A DNA stretch of 64,000 bases from Ceratorhiza oryzae-sativae (Eukaryota > Basidiomycota > Agaricomycetes > Cantharellales > Ceratobasidiaceae). Shown piece by piece: positions 1-10,815 of this stretch (position 1 is its first letter; each line of letters opens with the position of its first letter). The position numbers and the translations under genes are program-made. Where the stretch lies: NCBI GenBank assembly GCA_030998015.1, contig JARWMV010000245.1:744001-808000 (forward strand), written 5' to 3'. The notes beneath the pieces are model-generated. The model worked only from the letters and a program-made list of their open reading frames with translations. It did not search any database and had not been told where the DNA came from.

Positions 1-859
1 AGCACCTTTGGCCAATGTACGAATTCATCATCGCCACCCTTTGGCCTCACACTAATATCCATTCTCTGTAGCATGGGTGACCACGTTGGTTATCCTATTT
101 ACACTACTCGCTGGGTTGTTTGCAGTACTCGTTCAGAGGGGCGATATTGTATGGTGATTTCATAGTCGAAGCTCAGGAATAGTATCTTTTTGGCGGCCGT
201 TGACGGCCCCATATATTGTGAATATTCTTAATATGAATAGATTTAGTTTCTCCTCTGATAGTAGACTCTATACATACTAGCGAAGTTTCGAGCATCCAAC
301 CGTCGAGGACAAGCATATACTCGTGGCGTTAGTCAGAGCCCAGCTTTGGCCCAACGGTTATATAAAATTGCCAGAACAGGGCCCCGAACTTCAGTTAGAC
401 GGTAAAAAGGATGAATGCCGGAGCACTGTAAACACCCCCAGGTATTTCTCCACTCAGATTTATTACGGGAGTAATAGGGTCATTGCGAAGGCCAGCGAAG
501 CACGTGGTTCTAACTGATGTTTGGGGGGTGATCTATAATGAATGTCGAACTGTTACTATCTAAAAGCTCAAATGAAAGCGCTTTTATAGCACCGAGCAGA
601 AACTATGGTAAACTCAACGGTACACGTGGTTATTGTGGCCCGCACGTTGTATCCTTAAGATACTGCTAATATGGGATATGAGATGTTGTGAGAGCGCTCA
701 TGAAAGGACATACATACACGGAATTCAGTCTGATACGATCAAATTGTTGAAGGGGAGTGCCTTGGCGAGCAAGTTTTATCCCCCAAGTATTCGTTTACTT
801 CGTCGTAACTGAAGTACATAAGTCCGATGGCTACATATGCAATCATTCACATGAACCAT
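1..859. other. no recognisable gene
   Basis: AT-richer stretch. The longest open frame is 64 codons (323-517, +) and has no recognisable motif, no splice-linked extension and no coding-like composition. Nothing supports a gene here. Confidence 0.5.
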
Positions 860-1869
860 TCAAAGTTGCAATACATCACGGCCTATTCTTCCAAGCACCG
901 CTGCCATCATATCATTTGCATATCTAGTCAAATCATCGTCACACAAAGAGCATAATCCAGGGGACCAAACGTCAACAGCAGCACGAATTGCTTGAAGGGG
1001 GTTCATATCATTCTCATCCAACCTAAAGCTCGACTTCTTCGTATCAAACAGCTCACATCGTCTCCAACATTCGTCTTCCTCGACCCACCATTCAGTGGAA
1101 CAATCGCCCCGCATAAACCGTGCGAATGCCCCATTCAGTACTTGATGGATTGCCTATTGATCGCACGCACTGCTGAAAGTTGTAACGCGCGTGAATCACG
1201 AAGCGGGATATCTCTTCCTGTAGCAACGAGGATGACGAGGATGACTGGATTGCGAAGAAGTATATGGCCCAGGGCAGAACGCGCGGCATATATAGCAGCT
1301 CTCCCACACGAATCACCAAGGGCGCCATCGACGGGTCGTCCTCGTAGCAGGAGATCCGATGAAAATCGCGTGTGCTAATGTCATTTGGGAGCAGGTTTCC
1401 CAGGTAGGATTGGCAGGTGAATTGAATAGCGTCGATCCCATATTTCTGCGCTAGTAGGGCCAATTGTATTTGTTCCTTAACATCCATCTGAATTATTTGC
1501 CTACATAGGGTCAACACGAAGCACCTATCAGATGGAGAAAGTTGGATCGTAAATCATATCACATACCTAGTTTCGTAGATTGCGTCGAGTAACGATGCGA
1601 ATACAAGGGGATCGTCCTGTAGCTGGACTTGCTTGATATTTGGTAGCTTCCCCTGACGATCACCGATCCCAGGCAACTCCAGCATATCCGAAACACTTCA
1701 GAGTGTTTGGAAAGTCGCCCTAAAATACGAAATTTGAGATTACGTTAGGAGATGGCCGGCCGACTTGTTGAAACACAAACTCGCCTTCGTGAATTCGGAA
1801 TAAAGTCCACCGGGCCTCGATCAGCAGGTCTCCGTCTTCATAAAAGTGGCATTCATGCTTAGTTGCCAT
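860..1869 (-). CDS. BTB/POZ domain protein, frame-broken
   Basis: Fungal BTB/POZ protein; such proteins dimerise through the BTB fold and may act as adaptors, but this family has no known specific role. I chose the ATG at 1869-1867 because it opens MATKHECHFYEDGDLLIEA, the usual Agaricomycete BTB entry. Later segments FRIHEGEF, LSKHSEVFR, DMLELPG and LLDAIYETR follow the family order. The C-terminal part from about 1517 carries QLALLAQKYGID and a helical tail. Introns are near 1727-1769 and 1512-1567. The frame breaks between LSKHSEVFR and DMLELPG near 1690, where CGGATATG would read through if it were CGGGATATG. A second frame change is likely near 1105. It is either a pseudogene or a gene with indel errors; the conserved sequence on both sides favours the latter. 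Confidence 0.72.
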
Positions 1870-2022
1870 AATGAGCTATCTCGATGTCTGGGTGTGAGGA
1901 GCAAGGTCATCAGAGCTTGCGTGAAACGTGGCTACGATAATCATCAGCCACACGTCTCACGTGACTTCATTCAAGACCCTTTCGCGTGCTCGAAACGCCA
2001 GATCCTGGTGAACCGCTCCACA

Positions 2023-2600
2023 ATGGTCAGTGCATTATACGAATCATCGAAGGTCTTCCTGACGTGAAGTTATAAAAGCCCCCTCGTTCAGAGTCTACGA
2101 CTCTAGTTTTACGAGTCAAGTCTCACAAAACTAGCGTCTTCGCGATAGTCTCGCCCGCTGCTACTATCGCCACACTTAAAGAACTCGTGCAAAGTGCATT
2201 CAACGAACACGCGGAAACCGAAGCATCCCGAGGGCTTCCTCTCCCGATCGAATCCACAGATGATTTTATGCTAGCGCTGCGAAGACCGAATGCGGCAAAT
2301 AAACCAGTGTTCCGCGACATTCCTGAAGAGAACGAATCTTTGTCTTTAACGAAGTTAGATGTAAGAAACTGGGACGCGGTTTATGTGCGGTGGCGTGTAG
2401 ATGGAGGTATTTCATGACCATTTCTGAACTGTGGCTCACCCGTCGCTCATTCGTTTACTAATATAGAGTATCAACCCGTAGAGGTAACTCTACCAAGCCT
2501 TTTGGAAGCGGCATCCGATGAAGACGAAGAAGAAAACGAAGGGACGCCAACTTCTCCACCCATCGCTTCATCTAAGGCGAAAGGAAAGGGAAAAGCGTAG
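2023..2600 (+). CDS. small acidic-tailed protein with ubiquitin-like N-terminus
   Basis: Predicted 151-residue protein, not assigned to a named family. The model has exon 1 at 2023-2029 (ATG GTC A), exon 2 at 2092-2406 and exon 3 at 2467-2600. The second intron (GTATTT..ATATAG) is convincing and keeps the frame to TAG. The 7-nt first exon is needed because no in-frame ATG exists between the upstream stop at 2073 and the conserved-looking start TTLVLRVKSHKT. The N-terminus (beta strand, hairpin, then ATIATLKELVQ helix) resembles a beta-grasp/ubiquitin-like fold. The C-terminus is acidic (SDEDEEENEG), then lysine-rich (KAKGKGKA). The cellular role is unknown. The short first exon is the least certain part; an ACG start at 2097 is an alternative. 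Confidence 0.55.
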
Positions 2601-3315
2601 TGGATGGATGCGGTAGTACAGCGCATGTCCTACGGTTATGTGCCGTATCAACTTGGCATACATTGAATGAAAAATGATCATTTGATAGGCCGAATACATC
2701 AATTTATTTGCCTATTTGTCGGCACGTTGAGTGTACCAAGAGCTGTTTGTGGCGAATTCGTCTGGGGCCTTAGGATCGACCTACGAATGAAGTCGGATTG
2801 GGGTAGGTTATATTGGGTCGTGATCATTGCAGCTAGATATCCAGCATACCTTTTGACCTCTCAAACTTCCTGTCAGTCTTCGATCCCTCTCCATCATCAT
2901 TTCGTCCCAAGTGTCCAATCCATAGCGAGGCGGCTGGGTTGGGAGAGTGACAGCGCGAGGGGAATAGATTTAAACATTAGGATGTGTTCATAGCCATTAT
3001 ATGAAGCTCACCTTTCCGTCATTGGCGAAACGTGCGGAAACTTTGAATAACGTCCCAGTAGCAGCGAACATAGTAGTAAGCAATACTAGTTACAATCACG
3101 GGTCAGCAAGAATGCGAGTTGTTCTGAATGGTGCATGGTACGCACTAAATGGAATTGTCGCTTCCCAAGGAACTGGCATTTTTTATGATGTTGAAGAATA
3201 TGTCTACCCCGACGTTATGAAGATCAGCTGTCCTGAGAGGGAAATGGACGAGAGAAAGAGATCAGAAGCTTGGTATGGCTAACGCTCGGCGTTTAGGTTG
3301 TAAGTGGGTCTAAAC
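2601..3315. other. intergenic, possible short reading frame
   Basis: No confident gene. A 93-codon frame at 3001-3282 (+) starts with ATG and ends 34 nt before the next gene's start, but shows no family motif. It may be 5' leader sequence of the hydrolase gene. Confidence 0.35.
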
Positions 3316-5156
3316 ATGTCCACCACACAAGACTTATCTGCACCAGATCCTACCATAGTGCCACTCCAAGAGACCCCACCGCTCACCGATCAGTCTAAAA
3401 AATTATCTCATTTCACTCCCGCCCAAGGTTCGTCGCAAGATATTACGAGTGTCGGATCCTTCAAGGCTGCGACGAAACCGGCACGTCTACTGCCCTAACT
3501 GTCCTTCCACCGCCGGAACTAGTACTATGTGTCTTCATTCATGGCTTCAAAGGGACCGAATCAACATTTGGTGCATTTCCACATCGCGTGGGCCACCTTG
3601 TCGAGCAGGTATTGAGAATTGGTCGAGGCTACGCCGAAAACCTAGACTTGGATCAAGAAGGCCCCGAGTCCGAGAGTTTAGCGAATAAAGTGACTGTAGC
3701 AATGTCTCGTGTTTCCCGCATATGATGTGAGTAACATTCGATTCGCTGGTTGAACTCTGAGGTCCATAACATTAAGGTTAGACAAGGGGGGAGCTTGTGC
3801 GTGGTGTTCCTGAATTGCCTTTCTTGGTTTCACTGAATGCTCTCTGTAAAGAAAGAGGCAGCGGAGAAGTTCGTCGACTGGCTTACCGCTCTTACTGTGC
3901 AAAAGGAAGTAGCCCACCATTTAGCTGGTGGCTCGGGAAAAGCAAAGATTATCCTTTGCGGTCATAGGTAAGGCTGCCGGTCTACTCCCTTGGTACTCCT
4001 ATATCAAAGCACATACATCTAGTATGGGCGGTTTGATAGCCGTCGATGCTTTGTTGTCTATCGCTCGATGGCGACCTGAAAAGGACGCACCTCTTTGGCC
4101 ATGGATTGTAGGCTGTATTGCATTTGACACTCCGGTGAGTCGCTTATAGCCGCCGCCAACATTACAATGCCAACAGAGCCCATCGCGGATGTGAGGGCAG
4201 TACTACGGCCTTCATCCCTCAGTATTTAGTAATCAAGCTTCAAAGGCAGTCGACTATGCGTCAGCCGCACAACAAGCGTTTTCCGCGTTCAATTCGTGGC
4301 GACCTGCTTCTCCAGCTTCTGGTTCTCAGCCTATCCGAGCGGCTATTATGGACCCCCAACTATTTCCCAACATACGAAGTCGTCTTCGCCTTGGGCCACC
4401 TGGGTTCCCGCCGTGGGTGGGGCAATTCTCGCAGGGGCAGCGGCGGGCACAGCATATTGGAAGCGCAAAGAGGTTACTGAATATGGGGCGCAAGTTGCGG
4501 GCGTAGGGACATGGTTGAAAGATCATATGCAATACATCGGTCATCTTTGGGACGAGAAAGCGTTAGCCCAGCGCGTGGACGATGTGATGCATTTGGTTGA
4601 ACAAGGCGGGGTGGTGTTCTACAAGTGAGTGTGCATATATCGTCTGCAGCCGAAAAAATATCGAATATGGCCAAACAGTTACTATACGGTTGTCCCACCC
4701 ACAAAGAAGTTTCCAAGAGAGCGAACGTTCATAATCCTGCCACCAAAGTCTTCACTAGCTGCTAAAAAGGCTGCATTTATCCCAGCACACAATGCTATAG
4801 CCGCAGATGAGATAGCAGCCCATATCGGAATGTTCGAGCCTCAATCAAACGACGGATACTATTCTCTTGGACTGCGAGCAGCCGAACATGTATGTGCCGC
4901 AGTAGCCGTTGGTCGAGAAATCGGAGCCCGGTGGGAAGCTATCACAGGACCTGGAGGATCAAGGAGAGCTGTCCAAGACAAGGAAGAGGAAAGAATTGAA
5001 AAAAGGACTGAAGAGGAGAAGGAGAAGCTGGACGCTGGACAGGTGCCCCATACCGAAGCGATACCACCTGACGGAGAGGGCAGAGTGAGCGCCAAGGCGT
5101 TGAGGAAAGCTTCAGACCCGCCAATGTCTTCTCTAGTTCCAGATTCAGGTGTATGA
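3316..5156 (+). CDS. DUF676/PGAP1-like alpha/beta hydrolase, several frame breaks
   Basis: Predicted serine hydrolase of the DUF676 lipase-like type. It starts MSTTQDLSAPD at 3316. The hydrolase core shows VLCVFIHGFKG (oxyanion-side strand, near 3525), CLVFPAYD (near 3705), then the nucleophile elbow LCGH-intron-SMGGLIAVDALL around 3955-4050 (GHSMGG, catalytic Ser). FDTPYYGLHP follows after another intron. A glycine/alanine-rich hydrophobic stretch (GGAILAGAAAG, about 4415-4450) could be a membrane segment. The last exon (from 4678) ends in a charged KEEERIEKRTEEEKEK coil. Frames do not join near 3490-3500, 3695-3702 and 4260-4370, although homology continues across each break. It is either a decaying gene or, more likely, one carrying sequencing indels. 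Substrate unknown. Confidence 0.75.
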
Positions 5157-5196
5157 AGGCAGTGAATGGTACACAATCGTAGCATAGATTAGTAAT

Positions 5197-5933
5197 TTAG
5201 TACAAATCTTTTAATGATAGCTTCATCGCGTATGCATCTTCCCCGTCGGCATCTGGCCCCTGTTAGTAAGTATCGCAATGCATAATTAATACTACTCACA
5301 ATACTTATGTTCAACATCCGCAACTTCAAACCCAAGAGTATCTCGGTAGAGACCAATAGCAGCGCGGTTAGACTTTCGCACGTGGAGTGACACATATTTT
5401 GCTCGATACACCGTGGCCATCGCCTCCTCTGTAGCCTCTTTCCAGTCGACATTTCTGGTCGTGTGCTCGAAAATACTTACGAGACTGTATCATGAGTTTC
5501 TTTGCGAGCCCCAACCGTCTGTACGTCCTCAGAACAGATATCGAAGTGACATGGCCATGGGCTTCTTCGCCTTCCTTTGTTTGCTCCTCCCTGATAGGAA
5601 ACAAGTGACTTGAGATTCACGACATACAACATCAGGACTCACATCTTTGCCATAATATACCCAACTATCCGACCCTTGTGGTCTTCAGCTACAAAAGATA
5701 ACTGGGGCCACGTCATAGAGTGATACATGTCTACAAATAATCATTTTCGAAGCTTGCTTGTTTTATATCAAGCTTCGTTGCATACAGTACTTCATCTGAT
5801 AGTTTTCGGGCAGGTTTTGTAGGTTGCAGGCCTGCATTCCTGGCAGGTCTTCAGGCTATATTTTAGGTGTTAATCTAAGCGGCATAGAATGGATTCAACT
5901 TTATCTACTGACAGTAGCGCGGCGAATGTTCAT
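5197..5933 (-). CDS. NAA10: N-alpha-acetyltransferase 10, NatA catalytic subunit
   Basis: Catalytic subunit (Ard1 type) of the ribosome-bound NatA complex, which acetylates N-termini exposed after Met removal. Six exons (minus strand): 5933-5913, 5855-5786, 5730-5643, 5590-5481, 5437-5300 and 5252-5197. They total 483 nt, an exact 160-residue frame. Visible landmarks are [15 protein letters not shown] at the start, [11 protein letters not shown] (substrate-binding region), [14 protein letters not shown], and the acetyl-CoA loop [10 protein letters not shown] preceded by [20 protein letters not shown] and a [11 protein letters not shown] end complete the GNAT fold. The length is slightly shorter than many Ard1 proteins because the usual acidic tail is almost absent. 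All splice sites are GT..AG. It is divergent from the NDUFAF3-like gene and shares its promoter. Confidence 0.95.
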
Positions 5934-6057
5934 GATTTGACAGGACTAGTGTACAGTGCAGTGGAGACAGGAGTGAACAAAGTAAATTCTTTTGTGGCGC
6001 TTACAATCGGAAATATCCAATCGCCGAGCCTCAAACGTGTGATCAGTCCACTGCATA
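5934..6057. promoter_or_regulatory. shared divergent promoter
   Basis: Only 124 bp separate the start codons of NAA10 (minus) and the NDUFAF3-like gene (plus), so both promoters and leaders must lie here. No TATA box is visible, which fits housekeeping expression. Confidence 0.6.
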
Positions 6058-6769
6058 ATGTCTACGGCCACACTCCATTTGCGGCGTCCTTTAGCCTCTC
6101 ATCTATGCCGAGCCCCGAGATATTTAACAGAATTTAGGCCACCCCAAACACGACTATTTCGAGGGACCAGTTCAAAGTTTGACTCTGCGCTTACGAACAT
6201 ATTAGGCGATGGCCCAGCTCCGGCCGTTCAGGTCAAAAATGCTAGCGAACAGGGAATCGAATTGGCAGACGGTGTGATTCATTCGCGTAACTTTATTGGC
6301 GATCTGACTGTATTTTGTGTAGGATTGATTCTCCCGGGACCGTGCATCTTCCTCGCAGGCCGAGTGTTCCTGTGGGACGTTCCCACACCAAATGAAAGAT
6401 GGTCGAACATAGGGCTTGAGCACTTTGAAGTATTCGATGTCGTGATCCCAAAGCCAGGTGCGGGCTCAACCGGCTTGGCGGAGCCGACTTGCGACTGACG
6501 CGGCCTGGACCTGTCTAGAACTGTTACTCATCGGCACAGGAAGATCAGCGACACTGCTCCCGCCCAAGTTCCGCGACTATTTGAGTAAAATTGGCGTACA
6601 AGCTGATGCTATGGACACAGTAAATGCCATTTCCTACCGTGCTAGAAGAGTGTTCTGACGTCATCCAAAGCGGAATGCCTGCTCGACGTACAACCTGCTT
6701 GCAGAAGAAGGTCGCCGGGTGGCGGCAGCCCTTTTGCCGATCCGACCCGCCCAGTGGGATCGAAAGTAA
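6058..6769 (+). CDS. complex I assembly factor NDUFAF3-like (DUF498) protein
   Basis: Mitochondrial protein of the NDUFAF3/DUF498 family, which helps assemble respiratory complex I. Four exons: 6058-6271, 6323-6457, 6519-6619 and 6671-6769; 549 nt, an intact 182-residue frame. The N-terminus (LHLRRPLASHLCRAPR) is basic and lacks acids, as expected of a matrix-targeting presequence. The family core follows: NILGDGPAPAVQV, the split GLILPGPCIFL, FLWDVP, FEVFDVVIPKP, LLIGTGRS (family signature), GVQADAMDT, and finally ACSTYNLLAEEGRRVAAALLP. The introns carry recognisable branch sites. It is transcribed away from NAA10. The sequence shows complete family coverage with no missing segment. Confidence 0.93.
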
Positions 6770-7048
6770 AATATTAGGCAGCCGAACGCCCCAGACAACC
6801 CACCAATCCCAGCGCATGATCCATGAGGTTCGCACGCGCGCCACTGCTGTGTTTGCGTGCGCATTCTGGGCATCGATCGTACTATTGAAAGAAACAATAC
6901 AAAATATTGTAAATACAGATCCCGATGGAAACAGATAGCATACAAACAAGCACGATTGAATTGTTGGGATTGCCGTGAGGCAACGAGTTGACGTTTTCGA
7001 GGGTGTGTCACGTGGACGGTTGTCTGTCATGTGGCCAGGGGACGGGCC

Positions 7049-7056
7049 TATATAAA
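7049..7056 (+). promoter_or_regulatory. TATA box of aspartic protease gene
   Basis: TATATAAA lies 37 nt before the start codon at 7093, implying a very short 5' leader. This suggests a strongly and conditionally expressed gene. Confidence 0.6.
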
Positions 7057-7092
7057 CAAAGCCGAGGTTCTCACCACCGCAGTCGCGCCATC

Positions 7093-8419
<1,327 letters not shown>

Positions 8420-8873
8420 TCTGCGTTGTGGATGTTTGATTTTCTGTCGTTTTTGTGCGCTTGATGTTTTAATGTGTATTACTCGACCGCGTATGACATG
8501 ATGATTGATATTTAGCCTTTGACAACTCTTGCAAGTCCGAATTATGGGTTTTGGAGTTGAGTGGTGACCCCAAGGTCATTGTTCAATATCGATGTGCCGG
8601 AGATTGGTTATGCAGAATCGTCAAACAAGTATCCACTATTTGCCGACCAGGCTGTCTCAGTAATTATTTCATCGATTCGTAGCAACTACATTGGATGGAA
8701 TACGTCAACTTGGCGACCAGGCTGAGAAGGAGACGATCGGCAGGCATCTTGCGGAATTTCTTGTGGGATTTCCCTTGCCTTTGAGCGTGGAGGTGCGCTT
8801 ATAAAAATGACCGCCTGTTCACCAGCTTCATTATTCCCATTCCTTGCGCCGGTCGCTCCATACTTGGTTCATC
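8420..8873. promoter_or_regulatory. intergenic with TATA box for GH131 gene
   Basis: 3' region of the protease gene and promoter of the next gene. A TTATAAAAA element at 8799-8807 lies about 70 nt upstream of the GH131 ATG at 8874. Nothing else is recognisable. Confidence 0.55.
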
Positions 8874-10100
8874 ATGTTCGCTTCTTGCTCTTTGGTAGCT
8901 GCGCTTTTCACTCTATGTGCAACTGGAGCTCTCGCCAACCCAACCGTTGTCTATGATGGACGTGCGCCGCTGAATTACACTGGTGCTTCCTTAGATTCAA
9001 GCGCACCGCCCTATAGTATTTTGTACGTTTGTTGCCTTGAGCTCGTCGGGATTTTTCGGCGGGTTAACTCTCAACTGACAGCGTCGTTCGCGGAGGGAAA
9101 AAACCAAGCGATGTATGCTGTTCTCCCTATGTGCCAAATGCTTGATTTTTGACTAAACATTTTCTAGTACATTTCTTTTTCGACAACTCCCGGTCCGACC
9201 GCTCTCTGGTCCCCGAACTCAAAAGCTCCAACTGAGCAGACGGTTGGGGTCAAGGTTGACAATACTTCGGTCTTCGTCCCTGGCAACAACGTTGCGAATT
9301 CCCAGTTTGGTTTCCGTCGCACAGAGATCCTTGCTCAGAATAAGGATACAACTTCCATGGAGTCAGGGACGACAGTGTTCCATCTGTCAGTGATGAGGGA
9401 TTCGAGCAAGCCTTTGAATACGTCGCACGAAACGCAGTTTTCGTTCCTGGAGACACCTGATGGCAGTGAGTTATTTGCCCATCAATCCTCATAAGCATTC
9501 GTTGACAGAAATATCTGCAGATCATGTCTTTTCTATGTCGACTGGTAGGTCATTTTTAAGCTTAGCACGAAGATTGGCTCCAACGCTCGTTTACAGGCAC
9601 TCCTTTCTCCGTACCTGCTGCTTCCCCACTTCCTGGTGCTGGTGCCAACGAAATCCGCATTCTCAACTTCAAGAACAAAGCCATCTTTACTACTCCCTTT
9701 CCTTGCGATAATACGTGGACCAACCTAGCTATCCAGGTTGACTGGGATGCGCTCACACTTGCGTATTTGCCTCCCAGGGATCGCTCCCTTTGAAGCCAGT
9801 CACTGACATTACGCCAAACGAAGGGTTGCCTAGTGGAAGTGCTGGGAAGGGTGAATTCCACTTTGGTGTGCTCAAGGTGCGTCGTGACCGTCATGTTTCA
9901 GTACTCAAGTAAAATCTAAGCATCCGTCCTTTGATAGTTTCCCATTGCTGACCCCAAGGATGGCGCAAGCGCAAGTGACACGCCCACTTTGGTATTCAGG
10001 AGGGCTCAACCGATGGACTTTTCTTTTCTGGATTTTTGTTGAAGATGCGAAAACTGGTGTCAGTGCAGGATTTGACCAAGTCCTTAGTATGATTGCCTAG
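8874..10100 (+). CDS. secreted GH131 beta-glucanase, three one-base frame breaks
   Basis: Glycoside hydrolase family 131, acting on beta-1,3/1,6- and beta-1,4-glucans outside the cell. Exons 8874-9022, 9082-9112, 9168-9465, 9509-9544, 9597-9876 and 9938-10100. A signal peptide (MFASCSLVAALFTLCATGALA) precedes PTVVYDGRAPLNYTG, the usual GH131 mature start. Downstream are TALWSP, VDNTSVFVPG, QFGFRRTEILAQ, LQV-type IQVDWDALTLA, GEFHFGVLKFPI, HFGIQEGSTDGLFFSG and a GVSAGFDQVLSMIA end. The frame slips near 9763 (GCGTATTT, expected GCGGTATTT), 9982 (ACGCCCAC, expected ACGGCCCAC) and 10034 (a T5 run where T6 fits). Each is cured by one base. The restored length would be about 319 residues, the family norm. 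Probably an active gene in a sequence with homopolymer errors. Confidence 0.88.
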
Positions 10101-10815
10101 AAACCGCTGTCTGTCATTAACTTCAACACCGTTAAATATATATATTCATCGATATATTCGTCGTTAAATCTACGTAAGATCCATATGATACCTCGGGAAT
10201 AGACACTCGGGTGTGCACACATTTGCCCTCATGCAGCCGAAGCACGTGACGGGAGACTATTTCGTCATTTGGGCAGAACATGGCGCAGTGGGATGGAATA
10301 TAAATACTCTGCTCACTGGCTGAAAAGGAGAACTCCTTCCCCTCATCCTTTCTCGGAATCTGCGCTTTTTGGCCATGAAAATGCGGTTTGGTTAATATAA
10401 ATACTGTCGACGGGGTTCATAAGACATCTTGTTCGCTTCGCTGCTCGGCTGCAACTTGCTTTTGGCTTTCATGGAACTGGAGTGATTAGTGGCGCTATGA
10501 CCTTGATTGACCTTAGGAGAGGCGCCCCCAGGTTGGCCGCTGTGTTGAGGTACTTGTTCCGTCCTGCTTTACGACACCGATTTACGGGGACCATTATGGT
10601 CTGACTCAGCTTGACTAGTAATGCCCATTGGGGTTCCTTGGTAACGTTCGATCTCGATGATTGGAGACCAGAGGTGTATGGGAATGAGGTAGGATGCCTC
10701 GGGTACGCGCCGGCCGGCCGTTAGTCATCGTAGTTGAATTCGTAAGGGAGACCGATAGCGCTTCTTCCTCTTAAACCTCACTCGCGCCTTTCACTCCAGG
10801 GGCTTAACGTTCGCC
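10101..10815. other. intergenic region
   Basis: About 0.7 kb between GH131 and the aminotransferase gene. Two AT-rich TATA-like motifs (near 10300 and 10398) are present, but no coding signal that extends by splicing. A leader intron of the next gene is possible. Confidence 0.4.
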
